9,656 nucleotides of DNA. It comes from Gammaproteobacteria bacterium. Its GTDB lineage: Bacteria > Pseudomonadota > Gammaproteobacteria > Enterobacterales > Psychrobiaceae. Each line of letters starts with the position of its first letter. The first letter of the stretch is position 1. Both the position numbers and the translations under genes were made by a program. The stretch is from positions 1 through 9,656 of the forward strand of contig JABSRS010000107.1 in the NCBI GenBank assembly GCA_013214885.1, read 5' to 3'. The notes beneath the pieces are model-generated. The model saw nothing but the letters and a program-made list of their open reading frames with translations. It did not search any database and was not told where the DNA came from. This document shows, one piece after another, positions 1 to 6,708 of this stretch.

Positions 1-189
<189 letters not shown>

Positions 190-211
190 TTAAGATTTAA
201 AAGGATATTTG

Positions 212-685
212 ATGGACTCATTGATACTGGCTCGGGTTATTCATGTGCTCGCGATTGTGCTGTGGATTGGCGGAGTTGCTATGGTGACCTTGGTCTTGTT
301 ACCTGCGATTAAACATTTTGTTGAACCTGCACGACGGGTTGAGTTTTTTGAAAATATCGAAGGACGTTTTGCGTGGCAGTCTCGAGTGACCACCTTGCTA
401 GCTGGTGGCTCCGGTTTCTTTATGCTGATGCAAACGGGTGGCTGGCAACGCTTGTCACAACCAGGCAGTGGCTGGCTCCATTTAATGATAGTGACCTGGT
501 TAATATTTACCATTATGTTATTTGTGCTGGAGCCCTTGGTATTGCACCGAGTGTTAAATGCCCAAGCGCAGCAGAATCCTGAAGCGACTTTTCGTAAGAT
601 AACCCGGCTTCATTATGTATTATTAACCATTAGTTTAGTAACCGTAGCTTGGGCCGTAGCATCAAGTCATGGTTTTATTTTTTAA
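212..685 (+). CDS. Four-helix CopD/HemJ-like integral membrane protein
   Basis: This is a 157-residue inner-membrane protein of unproven function. Four hydrophobic helices are visible at about residues 4-31, 58-74, 87-108 and 133-151. The first carries H11 and a W-I-G-G motif (18-21). The loop after it holds E50, R52, W55 and R58, and further polar residues in or near helices are H90, E107, H112 and H134. Buried histidines and the helix order resemble the CopD/DUF2269/HemJ-like superfamily, whose members include copper-resistance proteins and the HemJ protoporphyrinogen oxidase. ATG at 212 is preferred over the TTG at 209 because AAGGA at 201-205 sits six bases before it. The gene follows hemF by 22 bases, and its stop codon runs into the ribosome site of the next gene. 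The link to heme is suggested by position only; it could equally be an uncharacterised membrane protein. Confidence 0.85.
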   Translation: MDSLILARVIHVLAIVLWIGGVAMVTLVLLPAIKHFVEPARRVEFFENIEGRFAWQSRVTTLLAGGSGFFMLMQTGGWQRLSQPGSGWLHLMIVTWLIFTIMLFVLEPLVLHRVLNAQAQQNPEATFRKITRLHYVLLTISLVTVAWAVASSHGFIF

Positions 686-694
686 GGAAAAGAG

Positions 695-952
695 ATGAAT
701 AAAAAAATAATACTAGCCAGTGCATTAAGCTTATTGGTGCTGGTTGGATGTAGCAAAATCACCAAAGATAATTATCAGGTTATTGAAGCTGGGATGGATT
801 ATCAGGAAATTGAGCTACTGCTAGGTTCGCCGAGTTCATGCGATGAAGCCCTGGGCTTTAAGCAATGTAGCTGGGGAACGGAGCAGCGTTATATTGATAT
901 TAAATTTGTGGCAGATAAAGTGACTTTTTTCTCGCATAAAGGCGTTAAATAG
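695..952 (+). CDS. Small lipoprotein, DUF3862-like
   Basis: This is an 85-residue protein with a lipoprotein signal peptide: KK at positions 3-4, a hydrophobic stretch 5-17, and lipobox L-V-G-C with the acylated cysteine at 19. Serine at +2 lacks the aspartate inner-membrane retention signal, so outer-membrane sorting is expected. The mature part has the pattern KITKDNYQVIEAGM, then a 'LLGSPSSC' segment, CSWG and YIDIKFVADKV. This matches the DUF3862 family as I know it, which is related in shape to the SmpA/BamE-type small beta-alpha domain. The paired cysteines at about 49 and 58 could form a disulfide in the periplasm. The ribosome site AAGGAAAAGAG lies directly before ATG 695 and overlaps the preceding stop codon. 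It is the last gene before a terminator hairpin. The function is unknown. Confidence 0.85.
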   Translation: MNKKIILASALSLLVLVGCSKITKDNYQVIEAGMDYQEIELLLGSPSSCDEALGFKQCSWGTEQRYIDIKFVADKVTFFSHKGVK

Positions 953-971
953 TTATATCGCCACAACTTAA

Positions 972-994
972 GCGGACATAACGTCCGCCGTTTT
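972..994 (+). terminator. Hairpin terminator between convergent genes
   Basis: A perfect 6-bp GC-rich stem, GCGGAC (972-977) and GTCCGC (983-988), with a 5-base loop is followed by CGTTTT at 989-994. It lies 19 bases after the lipoprotein stop and is placed to end the hemF operon. AAAA precedes the stem on the other strand, but the run of T after it there is weak, so termination of rlmJ by the same hairpin is only possible. Confidence 0.6.
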
Positions 995-1020
995 CAGCTC
1001 ACTGCTTTCTTATCTCATGG

Positions 1021-1863
1021 TTATTCTTCAACTAACCATTCAATGGTGAAGTGAGCCGTGTCATCTTGCTTTAACTGCTTGGTTAGCCACGGTAGCAGCT
1101 CTTTCATTTGCTGTTCAAGTTTCCACGGTGGATTAACAATGATCATGCCTGAGCCAGTCATGCCAAACTCATTGGTGTCTTGTTTGACGCACATTTCAAT
1201 CCGCAAAATATTACGAATGCCTTGATCTGCAAATTTTTGACAAAAACGATTTACTTGAGCTCGTGACACCATTGGGTACCATAAAGCATAAATGCCAGTG
1301 GCAAACTTCTTATGTGCATCTTTAATACCTCTAATCGCATCATCGTGTTCTGTTTTTAGCTCATAAGGAGGATCGATCAGCACTAATGCTCGGCGTTGCG
1401 CTGGAGGCATCTTGCCATTTAATCCTTGATAGCCGTCAACCTGCTCAATTCTTACTTTTCTGTCACCAGCAAACTCTTGGCGTAATAACTTGATATCAGT
1501 CGGATGTAATTCAGTGAGTTCTAGGCGATTAGCATGACCGATCAGCCCTTTCGCCACCATTGGCGAACCAGGATAGTATTTTAAATCACCATTAGGATTT
1601 AACGCTTCAACCGTATCGATGTAGGGGTGCATTAGCTCGGGAATGTCATTACGGTGCCAAAGGCGGGCAATACCTTCTTTGTATTCGCCAGTCTTTTGGC
1701 TTTTCTCATCACGAAGATCATAGCGCCCTGCCGCAGAATGAGTATCGTGATAAACAAAAGGCTTGGGCTTTTGTTTAAGAGATTCAATAATTAATGACTG
1801 AACTGTATGTTTTAGTACGTCTGCAAAATTGCCTGCGTGAAAACTGTGACGATAACTTAGCAT
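1021..1863 (-). CDS. rlmJ: 23S rRNA (adenine2030-N6)-methyltransferase
   Basis: RlmJ methylates N6 of A2030 in 23S rRNA using S-adenosylmethionine. The 280-residue product equals the E. coli length and aligns over its whole span. It opens MLSYRHSFHAGNFADVLKHT, carries the SAM-motif region DTHSAAGRY at 40-48, the YYPGSP segment at 96-101, LTELHP at 116-121, the catalytic D-P-P-Y at 164-167, and ends with the typical NPPWKLEQQMKELLPWL stretch. One oddity is A44 where the family usually has glycine (DTHAGAG). The ATG is at 1863-1861, preceded by a modest CAGGG ribosome site. It stands alone on the minus strand, divergent from the MoxR operon and convergent with the hemF operon. The assignment is secure. 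Confidence 0.97.
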   Translation of the reverse strand: MLSYRHSFHAGNFADVLKHTVQSLIIESLKQKPKPFVYHDTHSAAGRYDLRDEKSQKTGEYKEGIARLWHRNDIPELMHPYIDTVEALNPNGDLKYYPGSPMVAKGLIGHANRLELTELHPTDIKLLRQEFAGDRKVRIEQVDGYQGLNGKMPPAQRRALVLIDPPYELKTEHDDAIRGIKDAHKKFATGIYALWYPMVSRAQVNRFCQKFADQGIRNILRIEMCVKQDTNEFGMTGSGMIIVNPPWKLEQQMKELLPWLTKQLKQDDTAHFTIEWLVEE

Positions 1864-1890
1864 GTTAAACCCTGAGATAAATTTTTATTC

Positions 1891-1904
1891 ATTATACCTG
1901 TCAA
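1891..1904 (-). promoter_or_regulatory. Possible rlmJ promoter elements
   Basis: On the minus strand a consensus -10 hexamer TATAAT (plus-strand 1896-1891) lies 28-33 bases before the rlmJ ATG. A consensus TTGACA (1904-1899) lies only two bases upstream of it, so the two cannot act as one sigma-70 promoter. Either TATAAT works with a poor -35, or TTGACA works as a -35 for a weak TTTATC about 17 bases on. I see no convincing plus-strand promoter for the MoxR operon in the same 94-base gap. Confidence 0.4.
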
Positions 1905-1957
1905 TTTGGCTAATTTTTAGGATAAGCTGTTTTTAATTGAAATCTTTCGGGTCGATC

Positions 1958-2863
1958 ATGAATCCTTTAATTGTTCCAATCGTTGAGCAAATAAATAAGC
2001 AGTTGTTGGGTAAGGAATATCAAATTAAGCAAGCGCTGTGTTGCTTGTTAGCTAATGGTCATTTATTGATTGAAGATGCCCCTGGTGTTGGCAAAACCAC
2101 CTTGTCTCATGCCTTAGCTATTTCACTGGGTCTTTCCTATAACCGCATCCAATTTACCAGTGATATGTTACCCGCCGACCTACTTGGCGTTTCAATCTTT
2201 GATAATACATCGGGCCAATTTGTATTTCATCGGGGGCCGATTTTTAGTCAATTGGTGTTGGCCGATGAAATAAATCGCACCAGTCCAAAAACCCAAAGTG
2301 CATTGCTAGAAGCGATGGCAGAACGGCAAATTAGTATTGATGGTGAAACTTATAAGTTGTCGGATCCATTTTTTGTCATCGCAACCCAAAATCCGCTAGA
2401 TCATTCAGGTACTTATGAATTGCCTGACTCTCAACTCGATCGTTTTATGATGCGGGTTAGTTTAGGGTTTCCGAGTATCGATGCTGAGAAAAGAATGCTG
2501 CAAGGGCATTCAATTGGCCTCGACAATCTCAAGCAAGTGATAAACCCTGAGCAGTTAAAAGAGCTGCAACTTGGGGCATCACAAGTAACAGCTTCTGATC
2601 CGATTTTGAATTACTTACTGGCGTTAGTTCAAGAAACCCGAGTCAACAGCAAGTATCCCCATCCATTATCACCTCGGGCATCGCAAGCTATTTTAGCCAC
2701 AGCGAAAGCTTGGGCATTTATTGAAAATAGAAAATACGTGTTACCAGAAGATATTCAAGCTATTTTGTCTGCCGTCGTTGAGCATCGCTTGCGTCATACT
2801 AATCAGCAAGGTGGTCAGTCGCTCGGGGAACACTTACTCCATAGTGTTAACCCACTAGGTTAG
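1958..2863 (+). CDS. MoxR-family AAA+ ATPase
   Basis: This is a 301-residue cytoplasmic ATPase of the MoxR branch of AAA+ proteins, which act as chaperone-like remodelers of partner proteins. Visible motifs are Walker A E-D-A-P-G-V-G-K-T (39-47), Walker B L-V-L-A-D-E-I-N-R (99-107), sensor 1 in ATQNP (N145), the arginine-finger region LDRF (R162) and sensor 2 in LSPRA (R240). The C-terminal lid domain is complete, and the length is normal for the family. I chose ATG 1958 over the upstream in-frame TTG at 1937, because the family starts near 'MNPLI..IVEQIN' and the TTG has no ribosome site; the one before the ATG is also weak (CGGG). The DUF58 gene begins one or four bases after its stop. MoxR plus DUF58 plus transglutaminase is a common conserved operon, so it probably energises an envelope-related task. 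Confidence 0.93.
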   Translation: MNPLIVPIVEQINKQLLGKEYQIKQALCCLLANGHLLIEDAPGVGKTTLSHALAISLGLSYNRIQFTSDMLPADLLGVSIFDNTSGQFVFHRGPIFSQLVLADEINRTSPKTQSALLEAMAERQISIDGETYKLSDPFFVIATQNPLDHSGTYELPDSQLDRFMMRVSLGFPSIDAEKRMLQGHSIGLDNLKQVINPEQLKELQLGASQVTASDPILNYLLALVQETRVNSKYPHPLSPRASQAILATAKAWAFIENRKYVLPEDIQAILSAVVEHRLRHTNQQGGQSLGEHLLHSVNPLG

Positions 2864-2864
2864 G

Positions 2865-3833
2865 GTGGTGAATATACTCAAGCAGTGGTTTGATAAAACA
2901 TGGCAGCGGTGGCTTAAACAACGTTTTCCTGGGCAACAAACTGTTACCTTAGATCGCTCTAATATCTTTATTTTCCCGACCGTGTTTGGCTGCTGTTATG
3001 TATTACTGTGCTTGTTACTTTTTTTGTTGGGCACTAACTACCAAAATAACTTAATTGTATTGTTAAGCATGTTGTTAATTAGTGTCTTTTTAACCACATT
3101 ATTAAAATGCTATCAAAATTTAGCCGGCATTGAGCTAACAGGTCTCGAGCGAGGAGAGCACTTTGCCCAGCAGCCATTGACTGTTTATTGTCAGCTTAGG
3201 GCAAAAAAACTCAGGCATGGTTTTGTTTTTAATTATAAAAATCAATCACAAACATTGTTAGATAATATTAATAATGAAAATAAGGTCAGGGTCGACATTG
3301 GACCGAAATCGCGAGGGAACCATGATCTGGGTCGACTGACTATTGCTTCAATCTATCCGTTGGGGCTGTTTCGTGCCTGGTCGCACGTTGATTTATCACA
3401 CCAGGTAGTGGTGTTTCCTAATCCGTTGCCTCATCAAGCCGAATTTGTCGCGATCGAGCAAGCGGGCAGAAAAGATCACTCAAGTGCCACAAATCTGCCT
3501 GCCGGTGATGATTTCGCGGGTTTAAATGCCTTTCGACCAGGCGAGTCGCTCAAGCATGTCGCGTGGAAAAGGGTAGCCCAAGGAAGAGGGATGTACACTA
3601 AGCATTTTGAGCAACAGGTGAGTGAGCCGCAATGGTTGGATCTTGACCAAATTGCAGGTAATAGTCTCGAACAAAAATTGAGTTTCTTGTGCCATATCGT
3701 TAATGACTTTTCACATTTAAATGTTGAGTTTGGTCTTAATTTGGCAGGAAAAAAGCTGGCAGTGTCATCGGGTAATAATCACCGTTTACAAGCGTTAACC
3801 ATGCTGGCGAATCATGGTGGTGGCCATGACTAA
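2865..3833 (+). CDS. DUF58 membrane protein of MoxR operon
   Basis: This is a 322-residue inner-membrane protein. Two hydrophobic helices at about 33-56 and 62-80 anchor it, and the rest is expected to be soluble. The DUF58 signature is clear: AGDDFAGLNAF at 213-223 leading to RPGESLKHVAWK at 224-235, matching the family pattern of a proline-glycine-aspartate/glutamate turn then K/R-H/I-x-W-K. DUF58 proteins often carry a VWA-like fold, but a full metal-binding MIDAS motif is not obvious here. Translation starts at GTG 2865 or the next codon, GTG 2868; both are served by AGG at 2857-2859, inside the end of the MoxR gene. Its 3' end overlaps the next start, implying coupled translation. It probably works with the ATPase and the transglutaminase. 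The molecular function is unknown. Confidence 0.92.
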   Translation: MVNILKQWFDKTWQRWLKQRFPGQQTVTLDRSNIFIFPTVFGCCYVLLCLLLFLLGTNYQNNLIVLLSMLLISVFLTTLLKCYQNLAGIELTGLERGEHFAQQPLTVYCQLRAKKLRHGFVFNYKNQSQTLLDNINNENKVRVDIGPKSRGNHDLGRLTIASIYPLGLFRAWSHVDLSHQVVVFPNPLPHQAEFVAIEQAGRKDHSSATNLPAGDDFAGLNAFRPGESLKHVAWKRVAQGRGMYTKHFEQQVSEPQWLDLDQIAGNSLEQKLSFLCHIVNDFSHLNVEFGLNLAGKKLAVSSGNNHRLQALTMLANHGGGHD

Positions 3834-5829
3834 CTCTTGGTTGTTAGGAAAACCGACTATCGGATTAATGACCGCTACCTACCTAGTTTCTTTGCTAGCA
3901 CTGTCACATGAGGTGTTGTGGTGGGTTGCGATGATTGGTGCTATCGCGATTGGCTGGCGTTGGTGTTATTCCGTCGGTAAAGTCATGGTGTTTAATCGTT
4001 ATTTACTGTCTTTAATCTGTGTTGCCGGGCTGGCTCTGTTAGCTATTTCGGTCACTAAAAGTGGCTTGTTAATCACCATGATTAATTTACTGCTACTCGG
4101 TTATGGGCTTAAGTTTATTGAATTAAAGCAACGCAGGGATGTGTTTTTCTTGGTGTTGGTGGGAATATTAACGGTTGGGGTTATTATTATTTTATATAGC
4201 GATGTATTATCTGCTATTAAAATTTTACCCTTAATTGGGTTAAATATCGCGATACTGTCGGTGACTTGTGCTCCTGCAATGACGACAGTGCAAGCAATTA
4301 AACAATCAGCCCAGCTCATTGCTATTAGTGTGCCACTGACCGTGGTGTTATTTTTATTAATGCCAAAATTGCCGCCATTGTGGGATGCGGCTAAATCGCA
4401 ACAAGCGACCACAGGGTTAAGCGACGAGCTATCCCCTGGTGATATCGCGGAGCTAAGTCGTTCAGATGCTTTGGCCTTTAGCGTAACCTTTGACCCTGGT
4501 AGTCAGCTACCTCTGCGCAAACAGCTGTATTGGCGTGCCTTGGTGATGGATGTTTTTGACGGTCAGCGGTGGCGCCAATCAATGGATCAAAAGCTGTGGC
4601 AACAACTTGGCAAGCAATTAACCCCGATGCCCCCTTTACCCAAGACTGGAGGCATTAGTTATCAAGTGATAACACAGCCGACCCAACAGTCTTGGATGGT
4701 TGGCTTGGCCTTGCCAATAAATGATGAGTCTGAGATCTTACGCACCCCCGATCAGAACATCTACGCCACGAGTGCTATTACCGCCACTAAAATGTATCGA
4801 GTGACGAGTTATCCCTCATTAATGAGCGAGGTAGTGATTAGCGATCATGTTCGCCAGCGCAACTTAACCTTAGTTAATGGCTTAAACCAACAAACCAAAC
4901 AATGGGCGATTGAACTGCGCCGAAGCTATCCGAGTGACCAAGCATTCATTAGTGCAGTACTGAGTTATTTTAATCAACAACAGTTTTACTATACGTTAAG
5001 CCCTCCCTTACTCGGTGAGAATAGTGTTGATGATTTTATGTTTGGAACCAGGCGCGGCTTCTGTGCCCATTATGCTAGTGCGTTTACCGTAATTATGAGA
5101 GCCGCTGGGATCCCATCGCGTATTGTGGCTGGTTATCAAGGCGGCGAATGGAACAGTGATGTTGGATATTTGAATGTCTATCAATATGACGCTCATGCCT
5201 GGAGTGAAGTTTGGTTACCCGCCAAAGGTTGGGTTAGACAAGATCCCACGGCTAGTGTCTCGCCATTAAGAATTGAGCAAGGACTCGCTCAGGCAATGGC
5301 GACCGAAAATAGTTTTCTTAGCGGGTCAATCTTAAGTCTGGCCAAGCATCAAAACTCTCCTTGGCTCAATAACCTCAGACTAAGCTTGGCAAACCTTAAT
5401 TATTTCTGGGATCGGTGGTTGTTAGGTTATGATAAAAAACTTCAATATCAGTTACTTAATAATATGCTAGGTGGTGTGACAACCGAAAAAGTCATCAGTT
5501 TAACCATTAGTTGCTTCGTTTTTATCGGGTTATGGCTGATGTGGAATGCTGGATTTAAAATTAAGCGGCTGAGTTATAACGAAAAAATAGACAGCTTATA
5601 CCTAGAGTTATGTGATGAGCTTGCCAAGGTCGGTGTGCGGCGAGAAAAGCACGTTGCCAGCCAAGATTATGCTCAAATTATTGCTACTAGGCTGCCACAC
5701 GCTATGAGTGAAGTTATTGAATTGACGGAGTTTTATAACAACCTTAACTATGCAAGTAACTTACCAGCAACCAAGAGCGACTATCGCCAGATGAAGAGGC
5801 TTATTAAGTCATTACTCAATAAAATTTAA
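3826..5829 (+). CDS. tgpA: TgpA-type membrane transglutaminase-like protein
   Basis: This is a 667-residue inner-membrane protein with about six N-terminal helices (to residue ~185), a large periplasmic region and one more helix near 553-573, then a cytoplasmic tail of the DUF4129 kind. The N-terminal part is DUF3488, with the typical stretch LPPLW...TTGLSDELSPGDIAEL. The transglutaminase core shows a full triad: C413 in GFCAHYASAF, H457 in DAHAWSEVW and D473 in RQDPT. These lie nine residues beyond the triad I recall for Pseudomonas aeruginosa TgpA, which has about the same length. ATG 3826 (ATGACTAA overlap of 8 bases with the previous stop) follows a GGTGGTGG ribosome site; ATG 3814 is in frame but has none. 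TgpA is reported essential in P. aeruginosa, yet its substrate is unsettled. Its last 18 bases overlap the convergent hydrolase gene. Confidence 0.93.
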   Translation: MTNSWLLGKPTIGLMTATYLVSLLALSHEVLWWVAMIGAIAIGWRWCYSVGKVMVFNRYLLSLICVAGLALLAISVTKSGLLITMINLLLLGYGLKFIELKQRRDVFFLVLVGILTVGVIIILYSDVLSAIKILPLIGLNIAILSVTCAPAMTTVQAIKQSAQLIAISVPLTVVLFLLMPKLPPLWDAAKSQQATTGLSDELSPGDIAELSRSDALAFSVTFDPGSQLPLRKQLYWRALVMDVFDGQRWRQSMDQKLWQQLGKQLTPMPPLPKTGGISYQVITQPTQQSWMVGLALPINDESEILRTPDQNIYATSAITATKMYRVTSYPSLMSEVVISDHVRQRNLTLVNGLNQQTKQWAIELRRSYPSDQAFISAVLSYFNQQQFYYTLSPPLLGENSVDDFMFGTRRGFCAHYASAFTVIMRAAGIPSRIVAGYQGGEWNSDVGYLNVYQYDAHAWSEVWLPAKGWVRQDPTASVSPLRIEQGLAQAMATENSFLSGSILSLAKHQNSPWLNNLRLSLANLNYFWDRWLLGYDKKLQYQLLNNMLGGVTTEKVISLTISCFVFIGLWLMWNAGFKIKRLSYNEKIDSLYLELCDELAKVGVRREKHVASQDYAQIIATRLPHAMSEVIELTEFYNNLNYASNLPATKSDYRQMKRLIKSLLNKI

Positions 5830-6675
5830 AATCGCGTGGGCAACGTTTTTAGGGCTTGCCATCGGCAATAAATGATGCTGATTTTTAAATTCTAAGTACT
5901 TACCATAGGGTTGTAAGCGTTGCCATTTTTGCCAGCTTTTTTGAGATAGAAACTCAGACTTCTCGCCGCGCAGACCAAGCGTTGGTAAGTCTAATTTTTT
6001 CAATAAGCCCCAAGATCGAGGTGGATTTTGATAGAACCATGCCTCCCATGCTTTGGGATATGTGAGATGCCACTGTTGCTCGACTGGGCTAGTTGCACCG
6101 ACGATGTATTGCCATAGTGCAGGATCATTTAATTGTTTAAAGACTCTTTTAGGACGATGAAAATCAAAAGCATCTTGCAGGCTGGGCCACTGATCGGGTC
6201 GATTAAGGGTTTTAGTCACTATTTTCATCCGCTGCTTAATACTTTTAGGCAGCAGTCGTGCTGTTTCAACAATCGACGTCGAAAGAAAAATCGGTTCAAT
6301 AAAGACCAAATTCTCAAATAACTCAGGAGCTTCAATCGCAGCGTGAAGCAATACAATGCAACCCATCGAATGACCAATGGCACTGAATTTGTGGCCTGTT
6401 TCTTGGTGCCGCGCTCGGGCGAAATCTAAAAAATCTTGGAATAGTAGCGGCCATTGGTCGGTGGCGTGGGGATCTGATAGATCCCAGCATGGTCGAGACA
6501 GTGGCGCATACACAGTGCAACCCATTAGCTGTTCTAGCATCGGCAGGTAACAATGGCTAGGGTATCCGTTAGCATGAACAAACAGGCATGGATGGTCGCC
6601 TTGCTCGAGCTTAAGATAAGGAGTGTTGGTCTGTGGGCAGATTATTGTGTTTTCAATATTTTGATATTCTGGCAT
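5812..6675 (-). CDS. Alpha/beta hydrolase
   Basis: This is a 287-residue alpha/beta hydrolase with no signal peptide, probably cytoplasmic. The nucleophile elbow is G-H-S-M-G at 101-105 (S103). The oxyanion segment F-V-H-A-N-G is at 32-37, and the catalytic histidine is most likely H268 in HHLLPMASP. The acid is less certain: E238 or E241 in LRGEKSEF, where many relatives have aspartate. The substrate cannot be read from sequence; the fold covers esterases, lipases and haloalkane-type enzymes. It diverges from the pldB-like gene across 33 bases and overlaps tgpA by 18 bases at its 3' end. The ATG at 6675-6673 has no clear ribosome site before it, and no alternative start lies nearby. Pairing with a lysophospholipase suggests, but does not prove, lipid ester hydrolysis. 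Confidence 0.88.
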   Translation of the reverse strand: MPEYQNIENTIICPQTNTPYLKLEQGDHPCLFVHANGYPSHCYLPMLEQLMGCTVYAPLSRPCWDLSDPHATDQWPLLFQDFLDFARARHQETGHKFSAIGHSMGCIVLLHAAIEAPELFENLVFIEPIFLSTSIVETARLLPKSIKQRMKIVTKTLNRPDQWPSLQDAFDFHRPKRVFKQLNDPALWQYIVGATSPVEQQWHLTYPKAWEAWFYQNPPRSWGLLKKLDLPTLGLRGEKSEFLSQKSWQKWQRLQPYGKYLEFKNQHHLLPMASPKNVAHAILNFIE

Positions 6676-6679
6676 TATA

Positions 6680-6690
6680 GATTGTCAATC
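6680..6690. promoter_or_regulatory. 11-base palindrome between divergent hydrolase genes
   Basis: GATTG-T-CAATC is a perfect inverted repeat with a one-base centre, sitting in the 33-base gap between the two hydrolase start codons. The minus-strand reading contains TTGACA at 6688-6683. Its position over the start regions of both genes is what an operator would need, but it matches no regulator site that I recognise, and an 11-base palindrome can occur by chance. Confidence 0.3.
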
Positions 6691-6704
6691 ATTAAGGATT
6701 AAGG
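6691..6704 (+). repeat. Tandem ATTAAGG pair at pldB ribosome site
   Basis: Two perfect head-to-tail copies of the heptamer ATTAAGG occupy 6691-6697 and 6698-6704. The second copy supplies the AAGG ribosome site four bases before the ATG at 6709, and the first copy gives a spare site seven bases further away. It is most likely a small local duplication that doubles the Shine-Dalgarno element. Confidence 0.5.
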
Positions 6705-6708
6705 TTCG

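Noticed and set aside
209..211. TTG as the start of the membrane protein after hemF
   Set aside because: The directly following ATG at 212 has proper spacing to AAGGA; the TTG would add only one residue.
1937..1957. Seven-codon N-terminal extension of the MoxR ATPase from a TTG
   Set aside because: No ribosome site precedes the TTG, and the family alignment begins close to the ATG at 1958.
4101..4412. 103-codon minus-strand open frame inside tgpA
   Set aside because: It lies opposite the membrane helices of the clearly real tgpA gene; no motif or ribosome site supports it.
5838..5860. GGCAA...TTGCC hairpin just after the tgpA stop as a terminator
   Set aside because: The stem is short with a 13-base loop, there is no T run after it, and it is coding sequence of the convergent hydrolase.
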